From: Curtobacterium pusillum
GTDB lineage: Bacteria > Actinomycetota > Actinomycetes > Actinomycetales > Microbacteriaceae
Direction: 5' to 3'
Assembly: GCF_007680845.1 (NCBI RefSeq)
Contig: NZ_VEIY01000005.1
Location: 62,001-126,000 of the forward strand
Length of the DNA stretch: 64,000 bases
The stretch's first letter is position 1, and each line of letters starts with the position of its first letter. A model generated the notes under the pieces. It worked only from the letters and a program-made list of their open reading frames with translations, made no database searches and had not been told where the DNA came from. Of this stretch, positions 55,994-62,910 are shown in pieces. The translations under genes and the position numbers were made by a program.

Positions 55994-57357
55994 CAGGCGA
56001 CACCCCCCGCGCCGAGCGTGGCGACGAGCCCACCGAGCGCGTGCCAGGACGCCGGCGCGGTCGCACGCTCGTCCATGCCCTGTCGGAGGAAGGCGTCGAT
56101 GGCGTCCTGGTGGTCGACGGCGGCGTCCACGAGCGGGTTCGTCCCGCGCTGGTACGCGCCGACGTCGAGCAGGTCCTGCGCCGCCTTCCGTGCGGCCATG
56201 ACCTTCCGCAGGGTCGTCGCGGCACCGCGCTGCTCGGGCGTCGTCACCTTCGAGGCGACCCGGGACACCGAGCCGAGCGCGTCGACGGACGGGAAGTGCC
56301 CGGTGATCGCGAGCTTCCGGTCGAGCACCACGTGCCCGTCGAGGATGCTGCGGGCGGCGTCGGCGATCGGCTCGTTGTGGTCGTCCCCGTCGACGAGCAC
56401 GGTGTAGAGCCCGGTGATGCTGCCGACCCGGTCGGTCCCGGCACGCTCGAGCAGCCCGGCGAGCACCGAGAACGTCGACGGCGGGTAGCCCCTGGTGGCG
56501 GGCGGCTCCCCCACCGACAGCCCGATCTCCCGCTGCGCCATCGCGACCCGGGTGAGCGAGTCCATCATGAGCACGACGTCCTGGCCGGCGTCGCGGAACG
56601 ACTCGGCGATGCGGGTCGCGACGAACGCCGCACGCAGGCGCATCAGCGCGGGCTCGTCGGAGGTGGACACGACGACGATCGAGCGGGCGAGACCCTCCGG
56701 CCCGAGGTCGTCCTCGAGGAACTCACGGACCTCGCGGCCACGCTCCCCGACGAGGGCGATCACGTTCACCGCGGCGTCGCTCCCCCGGGCGATCATCGAC
56801 AGCAGCGAGGACTTGCCGACGCCGGAGCCCGCGAAGAGCCCCATGCGCTGCCCTCGGCCCACGGTGGTGAGGGTGTCGAGCACCCGGACGCCGAGCTGCA
56901 TCGGCGTGTCGATCCGGGTGCGGGCCATGGCGTTCGGCGTCGCGTGGTCGAGCGGCACCCAGTCGACGGCTCCACCGTCAGCGCCGACGAGCGGACCGCG
57001 GTCGTCGATCGGCCGCCCGAGCCCGTCGAGCACCCGCCCGAAGAGTCCGGCGCCGGTCGGCACGAGCACCGGGCGTCCGGTCGGCCGCGCCGGAGTCCCC
57101 GCGGTGACGCCGTTGAGGCGGCCGAGCGGCATGCACCGGACCCCGGCGGCGTCAGTGGCGACGACCTCGACGAGAGTCTGCGGCGCACCCTCGGCGCCGA
57201 CGGAGACGACCTCGCCGACGTGCGCGTCGAGCCCGGCGACGGTGAGCCCGAGTCCGACGGCGCTCGTGACGACCCCGACGCGCTGCGGTGCGGCCTGCCG
57301 GATCGCCTCGTCGAGCCCGCGGGGGCGGAGCAGCGGGCGCTGCAGCGTGGCGGTCAC
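55993..57357 (-). CDS. fliI: Flagellum-specific ATP synthase FliI
   Basis: Export ATPase of 454 residues, homologous to the F1 beta subunit. Walker A AGSGVGKS is at residues 176-183. Also present are VNVIALVGERGREVREFLED, the Walker B region VVLMMDSLTRVAMAQREIGL and EPPATRGYPPSTFSVLAGLL. The C terminus is slightly extended. GTG 57357 overlaps the fliH stop by 4 nt. It works with FliH and FliJ to unload substrates from chaperones at the FlhA/FlhB gate. Confidence 0.96.
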   Translation of the reverse strand: MTATLQRPLLRPRGLDEAIRQAAPQRVGVVTSAVGLGLTVAGLDAHVGEVVSVGAEGAPQTLVEVVATDAAGVRCMPLGRLNGVTAGTPARPTGRPVLVPTGAGLFGRVLDGLGRPIDDRGPLVGADGGAVDWVPLDHATPNAMARTRIDTPMQLGVRVLDTLTTVGRGQRMGLFAGSGVGKSSLLSMIARGSDAAVNVIALVGERGREVREFLEDDLGPEGLARSIVVVSTSDEPALMRLRAAFVATRIAESFRDAGQDVVLMMDSLTRVAMAQREIGLSVGEPPATRGYPPSTFSVLAGLLERAGTDRVGSITGLYTVLVDGDDHNEPIADAARSILDGHVVLDRKLAITGHFPSVDALGSVSRVASKVTTPEQRGAATTLRKVMAARKAAQDLLDVGAYQRGTNPLVDAAVDHQDAIDAFLRQGMDERATAPASWHALGGLVATLGAGGVA

Positions 57358-58010
57358 GAAACGACCCCCAGCGCCGTGCGGGCCCGGTCGAGCGCCGTCG
57401 CGATCCGCGCGTCGAGCATGCCGTCCGGCAGGTCGACGACGGCGTCGCCGTCGCGGAGCGACGGGTCGGCCACCACCGGGACCGCCAGGTCGAGGTCCGC
57501 CACGCGCGCGGCGTCGGCGACGCTCAGCCGGACGGTGACGGGGATGGTCCGGTCGATGGACGCGAGCGCCCGCCGGACGGTCGCCTCCGCACCGGACCCG
57601 CGCCGTTCCTCCCGGCTGTCACTGCCGTCCGCCGGTCCGGCGGACGCTCCATCGGACTGCCTGGAGGCGCGGATCGCGTACCCGACGACCGCTTCGGCCA
57701 GGTCGATGGCCGCGTCGGCGACGGACTGCTCCGCGGTGTCGAGGACGGGCGCGACCTGCGAGAGCATCGCGTTCGTGGCCGCGTCGAGCACCGCGATGCG
57801 GCGCGCGGTGTCGGCGTGCATCGAGGCCAGGCGCGCGGCCTGCTCGGCCTCGAGGCGGGCGCGCAGGGCGTCCGTCTCCGCCTGGGCGGCGCGGAGGCCG
57901 GCCGCGTACCCGGCGGCGTGCCCGCGCACGTCGGCGCCGGCGGCTCGCTCGCGCACGACCGCGTCGCTGATGACGGGGAACGCGACGCGCTGCACGGTGC
58001 GGTCAGTCAA
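57354..58010 (-). CDS. fliH: Flagellar assembly protein FliH
   Basis: Regulator and stator of FliI, 218 residues. A helical N-terminal half with AAGYAAGLRAAQAETDALRA, then RLEAEQAARLASMHADTARR, resembles the GxxxG-containing stalk of FliH. The C-terminal domain is a V-type ATPase E-subunit-like fold (AIDLAEAVVGYAIRAS and DLAVPVVADPSLRDGDAVVD). The proposed start is TTG 58010 (MTDRTVQRVAFPVI), overlapping fliG by 8 nt. A GTG at 57995 is a possible alternative. Confidence 0.9.
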   Translation of the reverse strand: MTDRTVQRVAFPVISDAVVRERAAGADVRGHAAGYAAGLRAAQAETDALRARLEAEQAARLASMHADTARRIAVLDAATNAMLSQVAPVLDTAEQSVADAAIDLAEAVVGYAIRASRQSDGASAGPADGSDSREERRGSGAEATVRRALASIDRTIPVTVRLSVADAARVADLDLAVPVVADPSLRDGDAVVDLPDGMLDARIATALDRARTALGVVS

Positions 58011-59046
58011 CGAGCTCGTCCTCCTCGGCGCGGTGGACGGTGATGACGCCCTGCGCCTCGAGTTCGCGCACGGAGCGGACGACCTCGGCGCGGGCCTCCT
58101 CGACCTGCGAGACCCGGACCGGGCCCATGGCCTGCAGCTCGTCGTCGAGGAGCTCGCGGTTGCGCTCGGACACGTTCGCGCGGATCGTCTCGACCACCGG
58201 GGCGGCCGCGCCCTTCATGGCGGTCGCGAGGAGCTTCGAGTCGATGCCGCGGAGCACCTGCTGGATGTCCCGCGACTCGAGCTTGACGATGTCCTCGAAC
58301 GTGAGCATCCGGGAGCGGATGTCCTCGGCGAGCTCGGGGTCGCGTGCCTCGAGCCCGTCGAGCACGGCCTTCTCGGTGGCGACGTCGGACCGGTTGATGA
58401 TGTCGACGAGCGGGGCGATCCCGCCGACGACCTCGATGCTCTCGCGCGGGGACACCACGGCCCCGGCGCGCTGGCGGAGCACGCCGGCGACGATCCCGAC
58501 GGCTTCGGGGGTGGCCGAGCCCATGGTGGCGAACGCCTGCGCGACGTCGGTCCGGGCCCGCTCGTCGACACCGGCGAGCACGGCGCTGGCCTGCGCGGGC
58601 GAGAGGTGGGCGAGCACGAGGGCGATGGTCTGCGGGAGCTCGCCCTCGAGCAGGCTGACGACCTGCCCGGGCTCGGCGTCGTCGAGGAAGTCGAACGACT
58701 GGCCGGCGAGGTTCGAGGCGAGCCGGTCCATGACGCCGGCGGCGCGCTCGGCGCCGAACGACGCCTCGAGGAGCCCGAGGGCGGTCTCCTTGCCACCGCG
58801 CTTCTGCGTGCGGCCGCTGAGCGTCATCCGGTGGAACTCGCTGAGGGTGCGGTCCACGACGGTGTCCTCGACGCGGCGCATCCGGACGATCTCGGCGGAG
58901 ATCTCCTCGGCCTCGATCTCGGTGAACTGCTTCATCACCTCGGCAGCGCGCTCGGTCTCCATCTGCATGAGGATGAGCGCGACCTTCTGGGCGCCGGTGA
59001 GCGGACGGTCGGGGGTGCCGCCGACGCTCGACATCAGGGCGCTCAC
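58003..59046 (-). CDS. fliG: Flagellar motor switch protein FliG
   Basis: Rotor protein of 347 residues that contacts MotA. The N domain binds FliF (LTGAQKVALILMQMETERAA). The middle armadillo region has LLEGELPQTIALVLAHLSPA, then QASAVLAGVDERARTDVAQ. The C-terminal domain has MLTFEDIVKLESRDIQQVLR, then GIDSKLLATAMKGA and NVSERNRELLDDELQAMGPV, carrying the charged ridge that interacts with the stator. GTG 59046 overlaps the fliF stop by 4 nt. Confidence 0.97.
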   Translation of the reverse strand: MSALMSSVGGTPDRPLTGAQKVALILMQMETERAAEVMKQFTEIEAEEISAEIVRMRRVEDTVVDRTLSEFHRMTLSGRTQKRGGKETALGLLEASFGAERAAGVMDRLASNLAGQSFDFLDDAEPGQVVSLLEGELPQTIALVLAHLSPAQASAVLAGVDERARTDVAQAFATMGSATPEAVGIVAGVLRQRAGAVVSPRESIEVVGGIAPLVDIINRSDVATEKAVLDGLEARDPELAEDIRSRMLTFEDIVKLESRDIQQVLRGIDSKLLATAMKGAAAPVVETIRANVSERNRELLDDELQAMGPVRVSQVEEARAEVVRSVRELEAQGVITVHRAEEDELVD

Positions 59047-60710
59047 ACCGGGGCCCGGTCGTCGAGGAGCCCGCGGAGGAGCTCGGCCGTGCGCTTCGGG
59101 TCGCGTTCGGCCAGCGCGGAGATGTCCTGGCGCCGGCGTTCGGCGGTGATCTCCTCGGTGGTGAGGACCTCGGTCGGCGCGTCGTCGTGCGGGATCGTCG
59201 GCAGGGCGACCGTCGGCGCGGGACCGGCCTGCAGCGCGTCCCGGTCGGCGTCATCGACGGCGAGCGGCAGCTGGAACGTCTCGCCGGCGAAGGCGTCGAG
59301 CTCGCCGAGGTCGACCGCCTCCCGCTCCTGCCGACGGCTGCGGCGGGCGAGGAAGACCATGATCGCGATGAGCGCGAGCAGGCTGCCGACGACGATGCCC
59401 GCGGTGCGGATCGCCGACCACAGGGACTCCTGCTGGTCCGCCTTCTCCTGCGCCTCGAGCGCCTTGGTGGCCTTGTCGGCGGCGCTGGTGTCGAAGTCCA
59501 TCACGGCGACCGCGACCTTGTCGCCACGCGCCGTGTCCAAGTTCGCGGCCCTGGACACGAGGTCGTTGACGCTCTGCAGGTTGGCGTTCTTGACGGTGTC
59601 GGCCTTCGCGTTCAGGGCGACGGACACCGACTGGTTCTGCAGCGTACCCGCGGGGATCTGCGTCGTCTCGGTGGTGTGGTCGACGGCGTTGTTCTTCGTC
59701 GCGGACTCGTTCTTGTACCCGTCGTCGCCGGTGCCGCTGGTGGCGGTGCCGTTCGGGACGGCGATGTTGTCCGGACCGAGGACGCCCGTGGCGCCGCTCG
59801 ACGCACCCGAACCGGAGCCGTACTGCTCGGTCGTGCTCGACTCGTTGAGCGCCACCGGACCGGTCGTCGGCGCCGTGTAGGACTCGCTCGTCTTCGTGCC
59901 GGTGTTCTGGTTCATGGTCGCGGAGACCACGACCGTCGCGTTGCCGACGCCGAGCGTGGTGTCGAGGAGGTCCTGGATCTTCTTGCTCGTCGCGGCGTCG
60001 TAGTCGGCCGCCTGGTCCGCGCCGCTGCCGGTCGCGCCGGTGCCGACCGCGGAGAGCGTCTGCCCCTTCGCATCGACGACCGAGACGTCGGTGGGCTGCA
60101 TGCCCTCGACCGCGGCGCTGGTGAGGTGCACGATCGCCTGGACCTGGTCGGTGCTGAGCTGTGCGCCGTTCTTCGTCGCGATGAACACCGACGCGGTCGG
60201 GTCCTTCTCCTCGGACACGAACACGGTCTTCTCGGGGATCGCGAGCTGGACCGTGGCGGTCTGCACGCCGTCCATCGCGCCGATGGTCTTCGCGAGTTCG
60301 CCCTCCATCGCGCGCTTGTAGGTGACGTCCTGCTGGAACTCGGAGCTCGTCACGCCCATCTTGTCGAGGAGCGAGTACCCGCCCTCGTTCGACGACGGCA
60401 GCCCGTTCGACGCGGCCTTGAGGCGCTCCGAGTACACCGACCCCTGCGGCACGAGGATCGTGGCTCCCCCGTCGGTGAGTTGGTAGGGGACCCCGTCGGT
60501 CGTGAGCTGGTCGGTGACCGAGCTCGCGTCGGCCGCGGCGAGCCCGGTGAAGAGGGGCGCGTACGACGCCTTGCCGAGCCAGCTGGCGAGGGCGAACCCG
60601 CCGAGCACGAGCGCGGCGACGACGAGGATCGCGATGGTGCGCTGCGCGGCGCTGAAGCCCTTGACGTAGGCGGCGAGGCGCGCGAACACGTTCTTGACGG
60701 CGACCGGCAT
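59043..60710 (-). CDS. fliF: Flagellar MS-ring protein FliF
   Basis: Membrane-embedded base of the basal body, 555 residues. First transmembrane helix at about 25-47 (IAILVVAALVLGGFALASWL). Ring-building motifs follow (YAPLFTGLAAADASSVTDQL, GYSLLDKMGVTSSEFQQDV, RAMEGELAKTIGAMDGVQTA). A Gly/Ser/Thr-rich loop lies near 265-320. The second transmembrane helix is at about 433-455, and a cytoplasmic tail binding FliG ends RTAELLRGLLDD. ATG 60710 overlaps the fliE stop by one base. Confidence 0.97.
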   Translation of the reverse strand: MPVAVKNVFARLAAYVKGFSAAQRTIAILVVAALVLGGFALASWLGKASYAPLFTGLAAADASSVTDQLTTDGVPYQLTDGGATILVPQGSVYSERLKAASNGLPSSNEGGYSLLDKMGVTSSEFQQDVTYKRAMEGELAKTIGAMDGVQTATVQLAIPEKTVFVSEEKDPTASVFIATKNGAQLSTDQVQAIVHLTSAAVEGMQPTDVSVVDAKGQTLSAVGTGATGSGADQAADYDAATSKKIQDLLDTTLGVGNATVVVSATMNQNTGTKTSESYTAPTTGPVALNESSTTEQYGSGSGASSGATGVLGPDNIAVPNGTATSGTGDDGYKNESATKNNAVDHTTETTQIPAGTLQNQSVSVALNAKADTVKNANLQSVNDLVSRAANLDTARGDKVAVAVMDFDTSAADKATKALEAQEKADQQESLWSAIRTAGIVVGSLLALIAIMVFLARRSRRQEREAVDLGELDAFAGETFQLPLAVDDADRDALQAGPAPTVALPTIPHDDAPTEVLTTEEITAERRRQDISALAERDPKRTAELLRGLLDDRAPV

Positions 60711-61051
60711 CAGGCCTGCATCCTCATGATCTCGTTGAAGGCGTCGACGCCCTTGTTGCGGACGGCGGAGACGAGCTCGAGCGTGACCTGCGCGCGGGTG
60801 GCGGCGATCGTGGCGTCGTGGATGTCGTCGAGGTTGCCGGTGACGGCCTTGAGCGCGAGGGTCTTCGAGTCGCTCTGCAGCGCCTGGAGCCCGTCGACCG
60901 CGTTGCCGAGGCTCGCGGCGAACCCGGATCCGTCGGTGCCGGTCGCGGCGCTCGTCGCACTCGTCCCGACGTCGCTCGACGTCCCGCTCACGCTGGTGAG
61001 CGCGTTCGTCATGGCGTTGGTGGTCACACCGTTCACGGCGTCGATGGGCAT
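60710..61051 (-). CDS. fliE: Flagellar hook-basal body complex protein FliE
   Basis: Adaptor between the MS ring and rod, 113 residues. Family core: FAASLGNAVDGLQALQSDSK, then LALKAVTGNLDDIHDATIAA and LELVSAVRNKGVDAFNEIMR ending in MQA. The N-terminal 40 residues are Ser/Thr-rich. ATG 61051 overlaps the flgC stop in TGATG. The longer open frame upstream is inside flgC and flgB. Confidence 0.96.
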   Translation of the reverse strand: MPIDAVNGVTTNAMTNALTSVSGTSSDVGTSATSAATGTDGSGFAASLGNAVDGLQALQSDSKTLALKAVTGNLDDIHDATIAATRAQVTLELVSAVRNKGVDAFNEIMRMQA

Positions 61052-61446
61052 CAGTTCTTCCCGATCTGCAGGGCCGCCTCGTAGGCGGTCTTCGCGCGGT
61101 CGACCACCGAGGCGTTCGCCTGGTAGCCGCGCTGGGCCATGATGAGGTCCGCCATCTGCGTCCCGAGGTCGATGTCCGGCATCCGGACGTAGCCCTCGGC
61201 GTTCGCGAGCGGGTTGTCCGGGTCGTACGTCACCCGGCCGGCGGCACTGCCGAACGAAGCGCCCTTGACGTAGGCGCCGGAGACGCCGGCGCCCTCCTGC
61301 ACCTCGACGTAGCGGGCCTGGAACGCGGAGTCGTCCATCGACTTCACCGTGTTCACGTTGGCGATGTTGTCCGAGATGGCGTCGAGCCACTTCCGGTGCA
61401 CCGTCATCCCGGTGCTCGCGATGCCGATCGCGTCGAACGTGGTCAC
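61051..61446 (-). CDS. flgC: Flagellar basal-body rod protein FlgC
   Basis: Proximal rod protein of 131 residues. The N-terminal rod motif is FDAIGIASTGMTVHRKWLDA, then ISDNIANVNTV. The central part contains YDPDNPLANAEGYVRMPDID, and the C-terminal helix is MADLIMAQRGYQANASVVD. GTG 61446 overlaps the flgB stop by 4 nt and starts at the family's usual N terminus. Confidence 0.97.
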   Translation of the reverse strand: MTTFDAIGIASTGMTVHRKWLDAISDNIANVNTVKSMDDSAFQARYVEVQEGAGVSGAYVKGASFGSAAGRVTYDPDNPLANAEGYVRMPDIDLGTQMADLIMAQRGYQANASVVDRAKTAYEAALQIGKN

Positions 61447-61787
61447 GAGGTCGTCCGCATCGCCGCACGGACGCTGGTGAGCTCGGAGTTCATCGCCTGC
61501 GTGGCGAACTGGTACCGGAGCACCGTGTCGACGTTGGAGAGCGTCTCCTCGTCGAGGTTCACGTTGTTGCCGTTGGTGTTCGTCGGCTCGAGGCTCCGTG
61601 CGACGGTCGGCGTGGTGCTGCCGTCGCCGTCGACGATCGACTTCGCCAGGGCGTCCTCGAACTGGACCTTCTCGGCGTGGTAGTTCGGCGTGTTGATGTT
61701 CGCGATGTTGTTCGCGATCGTCTTCTGACGGAGCGAGAGCCCGTCGAGCGCACTCTGCAGTGCGACACTCGTCACGGAATCGAACAC
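61443..61787 (-). CDS. flgB: Flagellar basal-body rod protein FlgB
   Basis: Proximal rod protein of 114 residues. The N-terminal part VALQSALDGLSLRQKTIANN followed by IANINTPNYHAEKVQFEDAL is the FlgB signature. The C-terminal helix is TVLRYQFATQAMNSELTSVR. GTG 61787 heads the flgB-to-flgE transcription unit, preceded by a 331-bp intergenic region with a large palindrome. Confidence 0.96.
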   Translation of the reverse strand: MFDSVTSVALQSALDGLSLRQKTIANNIANINTPNYHAEKVQFEDALAKSIVDGDGSTTPTVARSLEPTNTNGNNVNLDEETLSNVDTVLRYQFATQAMNSELTSVRAAMRTTS

Positions 61788-62118
61788 GGGAGGACCGTCC
61801 CCTCGATCGGCGCACCACCCCCTGGTGACGCGCCCGATGGCGGTGGCCGATCCGTGGCCGAACTGGTGAGCGATCCGTGCTCAGGGGGCGCTGTCGGCCG
61901 GGCCCCGGGGCACGTTAGGCGTCGCCCCGAACGGGGGGCGGTGCCGTGCGGCGGGGGGTCTGGCCCGCCGACTCGGTACGACAATGTCGCTGTCGTACGA
62001 CGACCACGATGTCGTTCGTTGCGGACGCCGGCTGTTGTGCGCGCTCGATTGCGACAACACGGCTGTCGTACGACGGCCACAGTGTCGCATCGAGTCGGTA
62101 GACCCGGCGCCGGCCCGG
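61788..62118. other. 331-bp gene-free region upstream of flgB
   Basis: Separates the fliD-fliS-fliT unit from the flgB operon. It contains C/G-rich sequence near the flgB side and a 129-bp palindromic element (61969-62097). A GCCGATAA-type sigma-28 -10 was looked for on the minus strand and not found. No coding frame with convincing bias is present. Confidence 0.7.
61969..62097. repeat. 129-bp imperfect palindromic element
   Basis: The 37-bp outer arms begin CGACTCGGTACGACAATG and, on the other strand, CGACTCGATGCGACACTG. Both continue to a GTCGTACGAC core, matching at about 30 of 37 positions. Inner arms GATGTCGTTCGTTGCGG and GCGCTCGATTGCGACAAC flank a short loop. This is a REP-like structure of a different sequence family from those elsewhere in the window. 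Confidence 0.75.
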
Positions 62119-62418
62119 TCAGGCGGACGCGTCGAGGTACACCGACCCGCGCGGCTCCCGCGTCGCGTCCACGGCCCGCAGCGCGCCGAGGTGCTCCGCG
62201 GTCGAACGCCGGTCCGCCTCGAGCGCCTGGATCCGGTCCCGCTGCGCGGCGAGCAGCCGGGAGGCGCGCCCCACCAGCTCCCGCGGCACCGGTCCCAGCC
62301 CGGCCGGCTCCGACCACGCGGTACCCGTCTCGCGGACCGCGTCCTGCTCCAGGGACGCGAGCAGCGCCTCCCACGCGGAGCGGCGGTCGCGGTGGGGCGA
62401 CACGTCGTCAGGCGACAC
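62119..62418 (-). CDS. fliT: FliT-like flagellar protein
   Basis: Small helical protein directly downstream of fliS, in the position of the FliD chaperone FliT. From GTG 62418 it has 99 residues; GTG 62403 (94 residues) is equally possible. The sequence SAWEALLASLEQDAVRETGT, then LVGRASRLLAAQRDRIQALE and ADRRSTAEHLGALRAVDATR, predicts three amphipathic helices as in FliT. Similarity within this family is weak and the call depends mostly on gene order. It starts within a 15-bp tandem repeat that spans the fliS stop. Confidence 0.65.
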   Translation of the reverse strand: MSPDDVSPHRDRRSAWEALLASLEQDAVRETGTAWSEPAGLGPVPRELVGRASRLLAAQRDRIQALEADRRSTAEHLGALRAVDATREPRGSVYLDASA

Positions 62419-62433
62419 GACGTCAGGCGACAC
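62397..62433. repeat. 15-bp tandem repeat over the fliS stop and fliT start
   Basis: On the minus strand GTGTCGCCTGACG(T/A)C is repeated about 2.5 times with a 15-bp period. Each copy carries a GTG and a TGA in fixed register, giving alternative starts at 62418 and 62403 for the next gene. Confidence 0.75.
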
Positions 62434-62899
62434 CGAGCGCACCGCCCGCCGACTGCTGGACGGTCGGGGTGGCCGGGAGCGACGCGGCGGCGTCGTGCCA
62501 GGACTGCCGGAGCGGCTCGAGGATCCGGATGCAGTCCCGCGTGGCCTGCACGTCGCGGTGCACGTTCGCCGTGATGAGCGACGTCGAGGCGTAGTTGTAG
62601 ATCGCGAGCAGGCCCTCGCCGCCGTCCCACACGTCGATCCGCAGCGTCGAGGAGAGCTCGCCGACGATGGCCTGGGCGTGCAGGAGCTGCTCGCGCGCGG
62701 CGTCCCAGTCGGCGGTGGTCTGCGCGGCCTCGGCGCGGTGCAGGTCGAGCAGGAGCCGGTCGTACAGCATCGTGACGAGCTGGGCCGGGGTCGCGGAGAG
62801 CACGGCCTCGTTCGTGTACTGGGCACGGCGCTGGTCGGTGACCGTGCGGGGCTGCGCGGCCTGGCGGAAGGCGGCGGACTGGAGGTCGAAGGCGTTCAT
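62423..62899 (-). CDS. fliS: Flagellar export chaperone FliS
   Basis: Cytoplasmic chaperone that binds the C terminus of flagellin and prevents early polymerisation. 158 residues. Family core: QYTNEAVLSATPAQLVTMLY, then DRLLLDLHRAE and WDAAREQLLHAQAIVGELSS. The helix ending GGEGLLAIYNYASTSLITAN precedes a C-terminal tail. ATG 62899 lies 11 bp after the fliD stop. Flagellin itself is not in the window. Confidence 0.95.
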   Translation of the reverse strand: MNAFDLQSAAFRQAAQPRTVTDQRRAQYTNEAVLSATPAQLVTMLYDRLLLDLHRAEAAQTTADWDAAREQLLHAQAIVGELSSTLRIDVWDGGEGLLAIYNYASTSLITANVHRDVQATRDCIRILEPLRQSWHDAAASLPATPTVQQSAGGALGVA

Positions 62900-62910
62900 G
62901 GTCGTTCCTG

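Noticed and set aside
56041..59880. A 1279-codon open frame antisense to fliI, fliH, fliG and fliF
   Set aside because: It is antisense to four clearly conserved flagellar genes; high GC removes stop codons from the shadow frame.
61788..62118. Search for a sigma-28-type promoter ahead of flgB
   Set aside because: No GCCGATA-like -10 with a TAA-type -35 was found on the minus strand.
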